DNA of 64,000 bases from Gemmatimonas sp. (GTDB lineage Bacteria > Gemmatimonadota > Gemmatimonadetes > Gemmatimonadales > Gemmatimonadaceae), in the NCBI GenBank assembly GCA_025361705.1, contig JANYJW010000012.1:18558-82557 (forward strand). Reading direction: 5' to 3'. The position numbers were made by a program, and so were the translations under genes. The notes below the pieces were generated by a model that was not told the DNA's origin, searched no databases, and worked only from the letters and a program-made list of their open reading frames with translations. How positions within the stretch are numbered: the stretch's first letter is position 1; every line of letters starts with the position of its first letter. Below, piece by piece: positions 17,410-25,240 of this stretch.

Positions 17410-19956
17410 ATGCGCACTTCCCGTTCGTCTCTCATGGTCGGCCTCGCCCTGCTGGCATGGCCGTCGGCATCCGTTCGTGTGGCACCGCTTTCGGGCGACC
17501 CCATTGCGAGCCCGGCTGGTTCCCAATCCGCGGCGCCGTCACCCCGCGTGCGAACGCTCTTCGACTTCGACTGGCGCTTTCACGCCGGCGAGGTGGCGGG
17601 CGGCGAGGCGACCAGCGTAGACGATGCGGCGTGGGACCGTATCGACCTGCCGCACGATTTCGTGATCCTCGGCAAGGGGGACCGCGTCGTCGCGGCCTCG
17701 GGGCGTGCGCCGGATGCGGGCACCGACAGACTGCCGTCGGCGCCGGAAGGGCCCTTCGACCCGCGCAGCCCGGGCGGGGCCGGCAATGGCTACCTCAACG
17801 GCGGCATCGGCTGGTACCGCAAGAGCTTCGTCACGCCGCCGGGCGAGGCCGCGCAGCGCGTGACGATCGAGTTCGAGGGCGCGTACATGAACTCCGAGGT
17901 CTGGCTCAATGGCCAGTCGCTTGGCACGCGTCCGTACGGCTACTCGTCGTTTGCCTATGACGTGACGCCCCACCTGAAGCCAGCCGGCACGACCAACGTC
18001 GTGGCGGTACGCGTGGACGTGAAGCAACCGTCGTCGCGCTGGTATTCGGGTGGCGGCATCTACCGGCACGTCTGGCTGACGGTCAAGCAGCCGCAGCACA
18101 TCGTGCAGTGGGGAACAGTGGTGCGCACGGTAAGCGTGAGCGACGCGCGCGCCGAGTTGACCGTGCGGTTGGACGTGGCCAACGCGGCGCCGGCTGACGC
18201 GAAGGCCGAGGCTGAGGTGGTCGTGCGCGACCATGCCGGTCGCGTGGTGGCGACGCAGCGCGCGCCGAGTGTGCTGGCGGGCAATGGCCGCGGCCGGGTG
18301 TCGCTGTCGCTTGGGGTGCCGGCGCCCCATCGCTGGTCGGTGGACGATCCGTACCTGTACGATGTCGAGGCGCGCCTGCTCGTCGGCGGCAAGGCCGTGG
18401 ACGCGGAGCGCGTGGCGTACGGCATTCGCACCATCGCGTTCTCGGCCGATGGCGGCTTCGTGCTGAACGGACGGCGCGTGCCGCTGCAAGGCGTCTGCCT
18501 GCATCACGACCTCGGCCCGCTGGGCGCCGCCGCCTTTGACCGTGGCATCGAGCGGCAGCTGCAGATCATGAAACGCATGGGCGTCAACGCCATTCGCACG
18601 AGCCACAATCCGCCGGCGCCGGCGCTGCTCGACTTTGCCGACCGCTTGGGTTTCGTGGTCATGGACGAGGTCTTTGACGAGTGGAAGCAGCAGAAGACCC
18701 ACTTTGGCTATGGCCAGTTCTTCGACGCGTGGAGCGAGCGCGACACGCGCGACATGGTGCAGCGCGACCGGAACCACGCCAGCGTGGTGATGTGGAGCAT
18801 TGGCAACGAGATCCCCGAACAGGGCGACACGACGCGCGCGCAGGCGATGGCCACGCGGCTCGCCGGCTTCGTGCGCGACGAAGACCCCACGCGCTTCGTG
18901 ACGGCGGGCATGGACAATCCGACCGCCGCGCTCGCGACGGGGTTTGCCGCGCCGCTCGATCTCTTTGGCGTCAACTACCATCTGCGCGTCTACCCGACGG
19001 TTCGCGGCATGAAGGCGTACGGGTCGGAGACGTCATCGGACTACAGCTCGCGCGACCAGTACAACGTGGTGCTGAAGGATGGCGTGCCGCAGATCGTGAA
19101 CCGGCTCGACCACCACGTGACGTCCTATGACCTCGAGGGCCCGGCGTGGGGAAACAACGCCGAGGTGCAGTTTCAGGCGATGCGCAATGCGCCGTGGATG
19201 GCGGGTGAGTTCGTGTGGACGGGCTTTGACTACATCGGCGAGCCCACGCCGTTCGACTGGCCCAATCGCAGCTCGTCCTTCGGCATCGTCGACATCAACG
19301 GATTCCCCAAGGACCGGTTCTATCTGTACCAGAGCCAATGGCGCAGTGAGCCCATGGTGCACCTGCTACCGCACTGGAACTGGCCAGCGGCGTTCACCGG
19401 CAAGCCGATTCCCGTGTGGGCGTACACCAACGCCGATTCCGTGGAGCTGTTCCTGAACGACAGGTCGCAGGGCGTGCGCGGCTGGAAGGGCGTCGTTGAG
19501 CACCACCTGACGTGGCAGGTGCCGTACGCGCCGGGAACGCTGCGCGCGGTGGCGATGCGCGGCGGCAAGGTGGTGGCGGACGATCGGGTGGAGACCACCG
19601 GCGTGCCGGCGCGTCTCGAGCTGCAGGTTGACCGACCGGCGATCCGCGCCGATGGACAGGACCTCGCGTTCGTCACGGTGCGCGTGGTGGACGCCAAGGG
19701 GCGGCTGGTGCGCGCGGGGGGCAACCCGGCGGTGCGTTTTGCGCTGCAGGGGGGCGGCGCGATTGCCGGGATCGACAACGGCGACCCCACCAACCACGAG
19801 CCCTTTACGGGGCCCACGGCGTCGGCGGCGCAGCACCGGGCGTTCAACGGGCTGGCGCTGGTGGTCATCCGGGCGCCGCGGCGCGGCGGCCGTCTCACCC
19901 TCTCGGCCACGGCGGATGGACTGGCCAGGGCGACGGCGGGCATCAAGGCGCGGTAG
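17410..19956 (+). CDS. Glycoside hydrolase family 2 (beta-galactosidase-like), secreted
   Basis: This encodes 848 residues with an N-terminal signal peptide (about residues 1-22). It shows the GH2 order: sugar-binding jelly roll (about 45-230, with WYRKSF and FEGAYMNSEVWLNG), an Ig-like linker domain, then the TIM barrel from about residue 345 (LNGRRVPLQGVCLHHD). The acid/base is Glu467 in WSIGNEIPE and the nucleophile is Glu600 in MAGEFVWTGFDY. C-terminal DUF4982-like and further beta-sandwich domains follow. It probably removes beta-linked sugars from plant or microbial polysaccharides in the periplasm or outside. The nearby GH35 gene suggests galactose-containing substrates. Confidence 0.93.
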   Translation: MRTSRSSLMVGLALLAWPSASVRVAPLSGDPIASPAGSQSAAPSPRVRTLFDFDWRFHAGEVAGGEATSVDDAAWDRIDLPHDFVILGKGDRVVAASGRAPDAGTDRLPSAPEGPFDPRSPGGAGNGYLNGGIGWYRKSFVTPPGEAAQRVTIEFEGAYMNSEVWLNGQSLGTRPYGYSSFAYDVTPHLKPAGTTNVVAVRVDVKQPSSRWYSGGGIYRHVWLTVKQPQHIVQWGTVVRTVSVSDARAELTVRLDVANAAPADAKAEAEVVVRDHAGRVVATQRAPSVLAGNGRGRVSLSLGVPAPHRWSVDDPYLYDVEARLLVGGKAVDAERVAYGIRTIAFSADGGFVLNGRRVPLQGVCLHHDLGPLGAAAFDRGIERQLQIMKRMGVNAIRTSHNPPAPALLDFADRLGFVVMDEVFDEWKQQKTHFGYGQFFDAWSERDTRDMVQRDRNHASVVMWSIGNEIPEQGDTTRAQAMATRLAGFVRDEDPTRFVTAGMDNPTAALATGFAAPLDLFGVNYHLRVYPTVRGMKAYGSETSSDYSSRDQYNVVLKDGVPQIVNRLDHHVTSYDLEGPAWGNNAEVQFQAMRNAPWMAGEFVWTGFDYIGEPTPFDWPNRSSSFGIVDINGFPKDRFYLYQSQWRSEPMVHLLPHWNWPAAFTGKPIPVWAYTNADSVELFLNDRSQGVRGWKGVVEHHLTWQVPYAPGTLRAVAMRGGKVVADDRVETTGVPARLELQVDRPAIRADGQDLAFVTVRVVDAKGRLVRAGGNPAVRFALQGGGAIAGIDNGDPTNHEPFTGPTASAAQHRAFNGLALVVIRAPRRGGRLTLSATADGLARATAGIKAR

Positions 19957-20013
19957 GAGCGTGCCGAAGCTGAATTACAACTGAATGTCCCTGGTTGTTC
20001 ATCCCGGATCCCC

Positions 20014-22167
20014 ATGCCACGCTCCTGGCGTGCCGCGCGTTGTGCGGCGCGCACCCTCGCCTTCGTCGTCCTCTGTGCAGGCTCCGCGTGCACGACGGAC
20101 ATCTCGACGCCGCCCCTGCCGACGACCATCAGCGCGTCGGTGAGCAGCGTGAACCTCGACGCCGTCGGCGCCGAGCAGGTGGTGGGCATTGTGGTGCGCG
20201 ACCAGAGCGGCGCGGTCATGAGCGACGTGCCGCTGGGGATGAGCGTCGGTTCGGCGGCGGTGGCCAGTGTGACCGGGCGCATGTCGGCCACGGTGGTCGC
20301 GGTCGGAAACGGAAGCACCACGCTCACCATTCGCGCCGACACGGCGCGCGCGACCGTGGCCATCACGGTGGTGCAGCTGCCGGTGGCGCCGCTCAAGTTG
20401 AGCGGTGATGTGCAGAGCGCGCCGGTGGGCGGGCGGTTGGCGTCGCCTGTGCGCGTGAGGATCCAGGATCGCAAGGGAGCACCGGTGGCGGGGCGCGTCG
20501 TGGCGTTCACACCCACGTACCTCCACGGCACGGTAAGCCCGGCGACGGCCACCTCGGGGGCCGACGGCATCGCGTCGACCACATGGACGCTCGGCACGGC
20601 GCCGGGCACGCAGTCGCTGTCGGCCACGACCATCGGCATCGTCGGCGCGGCGACGTTTGTCGCCATCGCCTCCGCTGGTGCGCCGACCACCGTGAGTGTG
20701 AGTGCGGGCGATGCGCAGGTGGCGATGGTCGCCACGGTTGTGGCCACCGCGCCCGCCGTGCGCGTGGCCGACGCATTCAATAATCCGGTGTCTGGCGTCA
20801 CGGTGACATTTGCAGCAGCCAGCGGGAGTGGGGCGATTACCGACGCGGTGGCCGTGACGAACACGCAGGGGGTGGCGACGGTCGGCAGTTGGACACTGGG
20901 CACGACCACCGGCAGTCAGAGCCTGACTGCCACCGTGGTGGGCGTAACGCCGCGCGTCATTACGGCCACGGCCACCTCGGGTACGCCGACGTCGCTGGTG
21001 GTCGCGGGCGGAAACGCGCAGACGGCGCTGGCGGGCGCCACGCTTCCGCTGGCACTCGCCGTCACCGTCAAGGATCAGTACGGCAACAACGCCGCCAACG
21101 TGCCGGTTGCGTTTGCGGTGACAGCGGGCGGCGGCACCATCACGCCTGGCACCGCGACGACCAATGCCAGCGGCTTGGCCACCGGTGCGTCGTGGCGGCT
21201 GGGCAACAAGGGCGGCACGCAGACGGCAACCGCAACCGTCGGGGCGCTGAGCGCATCGTTTACCGCCACGACGCAGTCGAACTTCCCCGTGACGTTGCGC
21301 TACTTCGGGAACGCTCTCACCCTCGAAGTGCAGACCGCGCTCACCGCCGCCGTGAACCGCGTGCGGGCCGCGATCGTGAGTCCGCTCGTCAACACGCCGT
21401 TGGTGAACGCCAACCTGGCGACGTGCCACGTGGTCGGCCTGTCGGGGATTCTCAACGAGAGTACGCAGGGTGTGATCATCTACGTCTCGGTAGGGGCCGT
21501 CGACGGTGCCGGTGGACTGATTGCGCAGGCCGGGCCGTGCTTTGCGCGCAGCGGCAGCGGGCTCCCCATCGTCGGCACCATGGTCTTTGATTTCACCGAC
21601 ATCGGGACGTACATCAGCAGCGGGCGTTTTGACGCCATCGTGCTGCACGAGATGAACCATGTGCTGGGCTTCGGCACGGTCTGGGGCGACCTCGGCTTGG
21701 TGACGAGCCCGGCCGTCGACACAGGGGGCAGCGCAACCGGCAGCACCAACCCGCGCTTCATCGGAACCGCGGCCACCGCGCAGTGCGTGGGCGCCGGTGG
21801 AGTGGGGGTGCTGTGCACCGGAGCGACCGGCGTGGCCTTGGAAGCGACCGGCGGCAGGGGGACCGCCGACAGCCACTGGCGCGAATCGCTGTTCATCAAC
21901 GAGGTGATGACGGGCTACATCGACGTCACACCCAACATGCCGTGGAGTCCGATGAGCGTGGCCTCGTTCCAGGACCTTGGGTATACGGTGAACCTCGCCG
22001 CCGCCGATGCGTGGACGGTGCCGAGCCTGATGGCGATGGCGCGCGCCCGCGTGATGTCGGGTGCCAGCGGTGCTGCGGCCAGCGGCGCGTACGACGCCGT
22101 GCATCGCGCGACGTTCGAGGTCACGCCGTCGGGCGTCACCCGGCCCATCAACCGGACGCCACAATGA
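20014..22167 (+). CDS. Leishmanolysin-like metalloprotease with N-terminal Ig-like domains
   Basis: This encodes 717 residues. A signal sequence precedes a possible lipidation site (AGSAC, Cys26). Residues 35-425 hold about four bacterial Ig-like domains of the invasin/Big type, each with a recurring GVATVGSWTLG- or GIASTTWTLG-like strand. The C-terminal catalytic part carries the metzincin motif H545-E546-x-x-H549-x-x-G. A third His (H621, in SHWRES) lies about 70 residues on, and a Met-turn-like NEVMTG follows, as in leishmanolysin-type peptidases. It is probably displayed on the cell surface or released. The stop overlaps the start of the next gene by 4 bases. Confidence 0.85.
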   Translation: MPRSWRAARCAARTLAFVVLCAGSACTTDISTPPLPTTISASVSSVNLDAVGAEQVVGIVVRDQSGAVMSDVPLGMSVGSAAVASVTGRMSATVVAVGNGSTTLTIRADTARATVAITVVQLPVAPLKLSGDVQSAPVGGRLASPVRVRIQDRKGAPVAGRVVAFTPTYLHGTVSPATATSGADGIASTTWTLGTAPGTQSLSATTIGIVGAATFVAIASAGAPTTVSVSAGDAQVAMVATVVATAPAVRVADAFNNPVSGVTVTFAAASGSGAITDAVAVTNTQGVATVGSWTLGTTTGSQSLTATVVGVTPRVITATATSGTPTSLVVAGGNAQTALAGATLPLALAVTVKDQYGNNAANVPVAFAVTAGGGTITPGTATTNASGLATGASWRLGNKGGTQTATATVGALSASFTATTQSNFPVTLRYFGNALTLEVQTALTAAVNRVRAAIVSPLVNTPLVNANLATCHVVGLSGILNESTQGVIIYVSVGAVDGAGGLIAQAGPCFARSGSGLPIVGTMVFDFTDIGTYISSGRFDAIVLHEMNHVLGFGTVWGDLGLVTSPAVDTGGSATGSTNPRFIGTAATAQCVGAGGVGVLCTGATGVALEATGGRGTADSHWRESLFINEVMTGYIDVTPNMPWSPMSVASFQDLGYTVNLAAADAWTVPSLMAMARARVMSGASGAAASGAYDAVHRATFEVTPSGVTRPINRTPQ

Positions 22168-22739
22168 CGGCCGCCACGGATCGTGTGTCGCAGGCCGGGG
22201 GAGTGCCGCACCGGCTGACGGACCTGCTCGACATTCCCCGTCTGCAGTCCCTGCTCGACAGCCTGTACCTCGCGTCGCGCATCCCATCGGCCATCATCGA
22301 CACCGACGGGATGGTGCACGCCGGTGCCGGCTGGCAGGACGCGTGCACCAAGTTTCACCGCGTGAACGCATTGACGAACGCGCAGTGCGTCGAGAGCGAT
22401 CGCTACATCGGGATGCATCTCTGCGACGCCAATCCGTCGGTCAGGTACGGGTGCCCGCGCGGCCTCGTCGACGCGGCGACCCCCATCGTCGTCGAGGGCG
22501 CGCACATTGGCAGCGTCTTTACGGGGCAGCTCTTTCTCGCGCCACCTGACCTCGGGTTCTACCGCGCGCAGTCGGCGATGTACGGTTTCGACGAAGCGGC
22601 GTACATGGCGGCCATCGAGAAGGTCCCCGTCATCACCGAGCAGGAACTGCAGGCACACCTGGCCTTCCTGGCGCACCTCACCGGCATCTTTGCCGAGATG
22701 GGATTGAACCGCCTGCGGGAGCGCGAGACGGCGAAGTAG
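22164..22739 (+). CDS. Stand-alone PocR ligand-binding domain protein
   Basis: This encodes 191 residues. The ATG at 22164 overlaps the TGA of the metalloprotease gene (ATGA), which fixes the start. The chain is a PocR sensory domain: LLDSLYLASRIPSAIIDTDG, then spaced cysteines (ACTKFH, AQCVES, HLCDANP, YGCPRGL), then a VEGAHIGSVFTGQLF segment. PocR domains bind small hydrocarbon-like ligands and may hold a metal through the cysteines. Here no kinase, cyclase or DNA-binding output is attached, so it may act in trans. Coupling to a secreted protease is unexpected. Confidence 0.85.
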   Translation: MTAATDRVSQAGGVPHRLTDLLDIPRLQSLLDSLYLASRIPSAIIDTDGMVHAGAGWQDACTKFHRVNALTNAQCVESDRYIGMHLCDANPSVRYGCPRGLVDAATPIVVEGAHIGSVFTGQLFLAPPDLGFYRAQSAMYGFDEAAYMAAIEKVPVITEQELQAHLAFLAHLTGIFAEMGLNRLRERETAK

Positions 22740-22743
22740 GCCC

Positions 22744-24639
22744 CTACTTCAGGGAGGCCGCGCCGCGCAGTGGGGCCGCCGACGTGGTGAGCAGGTCGAG
22801 CACGACCACCTCGTTGCGTCCTGCCCGGAGGAACGGCGCCGGACAATAGAGCCGCAGTTGCGGTCCGATGTCCCAGTAGCGGCCGAGGTTGTGCCCATTC
22901 ACCCAGACGACGCCTTTCTTGTAGCCGGTCACGTCGATGAACGTGTCGGCCGGCTTGTCGAGGACGAACTCCCCCTTGAAGAACTGCCCGCGGCGGGTCG
23001 GCGCAGGTGCGGTGGGCGCATCGTCGCGCAGCGCCGACACCCACGCGTCGGTGAGCGGCAGCAGGTGCACCTGCCAGTTCATCAGCGTCATGCCGGATAG
23101 CGTCACCCGATCGGTGACGCCTTTGCGGTCGATCATCTCCTGCGCAAAGTTGATGTGGCCCATGCCCTCGACAAGCATCTCGAGGACCGGACGCGCCGTC
23201 GCGACCTTGGGCAAGTCAATGGACTTCTCGCCGAGGCGACGATCGATGGTGCCGACGAAAGCGCCGTCCACGAAGACCGTCGCGAAGTCATGCAGGTCAG
23301 TGACCACCAGCTTGCCGCTCGTTCGTCCGACGAGCGTCGTGCGATACAGCACGAGCCCCTGATTCTGGCCGTAGAACTCAAATGGGCGCGGGTGCACGGC
23401 CGCGATGGGCGCGGGGAGGTTGCGCCAGAGTGAAGCAAACGGGCGCATGGCGAACGCGGGGATGGCCACGGCCGGAATGGGTTCGGGCACGGGCGCCAGC
23501 GTCTCGCCCGCTGGCAACGCGGCGGCAATCTGCGCGCGCAGCATCTGGTACTTTGGCGTCGCGCGGCCCTGTTCATCGATGGGCGCGTCGTAGTCGTAGC
23601 TGGTGACATCGGGCTCGTAGCCCTTGCCGCCGGCGTTTGCGCCTGCGGTGAACCCGAAGTTCGTGCCGCCGTGCACGACGTAGAAGTTGAAGGACTTCTT
23701 CGTACCGAGCAGAAAGTCGACTTCCTTGCGCAACTCCTCCACCGACGGCGCGGCCCACGGTTCGCCCCAGTGCGTGAGCCAGCCGGGGTACGTCTCCGAC
23801 GAGAAGACGGGCACGCCGGGCGCGATGGAACGCGCGAGGTCCCAGTGTTTCTCGTCCGAGCCCGAGTCGAGGCCGATCGCGCCACCTTCGACGCGGCCGG
23901 CTTCGAGCATGTACGCGGTGGGGCCATCGGCCGAATACAACGGCACGTCGATGCCGCTGGCCTGCCATAGCTGCTTCAATCGCGCGATGTAGCGGCGGTC
24001 GTTGCCGTAGCTGCCGTATTCATTCTCCACCTGCACCATGAGGATCGGCCCGCCGCGCGTCACCTGCAGCGGGCGCACCTCCTGCGCGAGCCGTGTGATG
24101 TAGCGCTCGGCGGCCGCGATGTAACGCGGGTACATGGAGCGGATGCGCAGTTCGGGGTCGCGCAACAGATACGGCGGGAGTCCGCCGAAGTCCCATTCGG
24201 CGCAGACGTACGGGCCGGGGCGAAGCAGCACCCACATGCCCTCTTCCTGCGCAATGCGGACGAAGCGCGCGATGTTGTGGCTGCCTGTGCGAAAATCGAA
24301 CGTGCCTTCGCGTTCCTCGTGAAAGTTCCAGAAGACGTACGCGGCGATGGTGTTGAGCCCCATCGCCTTCGCCATGCGGATGCGGTGACGCCAGTACTCT
24401 GCCGGGATGCGCGCCGGGTGCATTTCGCCGGCCCGAATCTGGAAGGGCTTGCCGTCGAGCACGAAGTCCGTCGCCGACAAGGCGAAGGTGTGGTGCGCGG
24501 CGCGCCGCGCGGGCGCAGGCGTGGCGGCAGGGCGGGGGGCGATGGCCGTCTGCGCGCCGGCGCCGGTGCTGCTACACGCGGCCAGCGCGGCAAGCGCAGC
24601 CAGCGCAGCCAGCGCAGCCGCAGGGAGTGTCAGTCGCAT
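22744..24639 (-). CDS. Glycoside hydrolase family 35 beta-galactosidase, lipoprotein
   Basis: This encodes 631 residues. A lipobox LAAC follows an unusually repetitive signal (Ala-Leu-Ala-Ala units). The catalytic barrel has GH35 signatures: AAYVFWNFHEE, LRPGPYVCAEWDFGG, acid/base Glu207 in QVENEYG, and nucleophile Glu282 in SSETYPGW. Beta-sandwich domains close the protein and contain a WVNGHNLGRYW motif. It hydrolyses terminal beta-galactosides at the cell envelope. It is convergent with the PocR gene (stops 4 bases apart) and divergent from the asparaginase gene. Confidence 0.93.
   Translation of the reverse strand: MRLTLPAAALAALAALAALAACSSTGAGAQTAIAPRPAATPAPARRAAHHTFALSATDFVLDGKPFQIRAGEMHPARIPAEYWRHRIRMAKAMGLNTIAAYVFWNFHEEREGTFDFRTGSHNIARFVRIAQEEGMWVLLRPGPYVCAEWDFGGLPPYLLRDPELRIRSMYPRYIAAAERYITRLAQEVRPLQVTRGGPILMVQVENEYGSYGNDRRYIARLKQLWQASGIDVPLYSADGPTAYMLEAGRVEGGAIGLDSGSDEKHWDLARSIAPGVPVFSSETYPGWLTHWGEPWAAPSVEELRKEVDFLLGTKKSFNFYVVHGGTNFGFTAGANAGGKGYEPDVTSYDYDAPIDEQGRATPKYQMLRAQIAAALPAGETLAPVPEPIPAVAIPAFAMRPFASLWRNLPAPIAAVHPRPFEFYGQNQGLVLYRTTLVGRTSGKLVVTDLHDFATVFVDGAFVGTIDRRLGEKSIDLPKVATARPVLEMLVEGMGHINFAQEMIDRKGVTDRVTLSGMTLMNWQVHLLPLTDAWVSALRDDAPTAPAPTRRGQFFKGEFVLDKPADTFIDVTGYKKGVVWVNGHNLGRYWDIGPQLRLYCPAPFLRAGRNEVVVLDLLTTSAAPLRGAASLK
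24591..24626. repeat. 9-bp tandem repeat inside GH35 signal peptide
   Basis: Repeats of AGCGCAGCC (with one diverged copy, AAGCGCAGCC) encode the Ala-Leu-Ala units of the hydrophobic core on the minus strand. Slippage here would lengthen or shorten the signal peptide by three residues without breaking the frame. Confidence 0.7.
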
Positions 24640-24730
24640 GGCGGGAATGTGCGCCCGCGTCGCCGCCGGTCAAGCGGCGGAAGCGCCGCCCCGGTCGCGC
24701 CGGTGCGGCGAGTCCCCTAGAATTCGCCCC

Positions 24731-25240
24731 ATGACCATTCGCATCATCGTCACCGGCGGCACGTTCGACAAGGAATACAACGAACTCAACGGCACGCTCG
24801 CGTTCAATCGCACGCACATCGAGGACGTGCTGCAGCGCGGCCGCTGCAAGCTGGACGTCGTCATCGACGTGCTGATGATGGTGGACTCGCTCGACATGGG
24901 TGACGGCGACCGCGCCCGCATCGTGCACGCCTGCCTCGCGTGCGACGAGCAGCGCGTGGTGATCACGCACGGCACCGACACGATGGTCGAGACGGCCCAG
25001 GCCATCGCCGCCGGCGTGCCGCACAAGACCATCGTCCTCACCGGCGCCATGGTGCCATACGCGTTCGGCAGTTCCGACGGACTGTTCAACCTGGGAAGTG
25101 CGCTCTCGTTTGTGCAGGCGCTGGCGCCGGGCGTGTATGTGGCGATGAATGGCCGCGTCTTTCCGTGGAACCGGGTGCGCAAGAACCACGAGATCGGCGT
25201 GTTCGAGTCGACCGGGCCAGCATTGGGGGGTACCGCATGA
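24731..25240 (+). CDS. Short asparaginase-family protein (N-terminal domain only)
   Basis: This encodes 169 residues from the ATG at 24731. It contains the asparaginase N-terminal domain with the nucleophile Thr in VTGGTFDK (residues 7-14). The second catalytic set is in THGTDTM (about residue 80), and the LTGAMVPYAF segment is present. Full asparaginases are about 330 residues with a C-terminal domain that completes the active site between subunits. That domain is absent here, as in a recognised group of short asparaginase-domain proteins. Substrate and activity are therefore uncertain. The TGA overlaps the ATG of the M42 peptidase gene, so both are probably made together. Confidence 0.85.
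   Translation: MTIRIIVTGGTFDKEYNELNGTLAFNRTHIEDVLQRGRCKLDVVIDVLMMVDSLDMGDGDRARIVHACLACDEQRVVITHGTDTMVETAQAIAAGVPHKTIVLTGAMVPYAFGSSDGLFNLGSALSFVQALAPGVYVAMNGRVFPWNRVRKNHEIGVFESTGPALGGTA

Noticed and set aside
19999..22287. A 762-codon open frame opposite the Ig-domain protease gene.
   Set aside because: It is Arg/Gly/His-rich with no recognisable domain; it is an artefact of high GC content.
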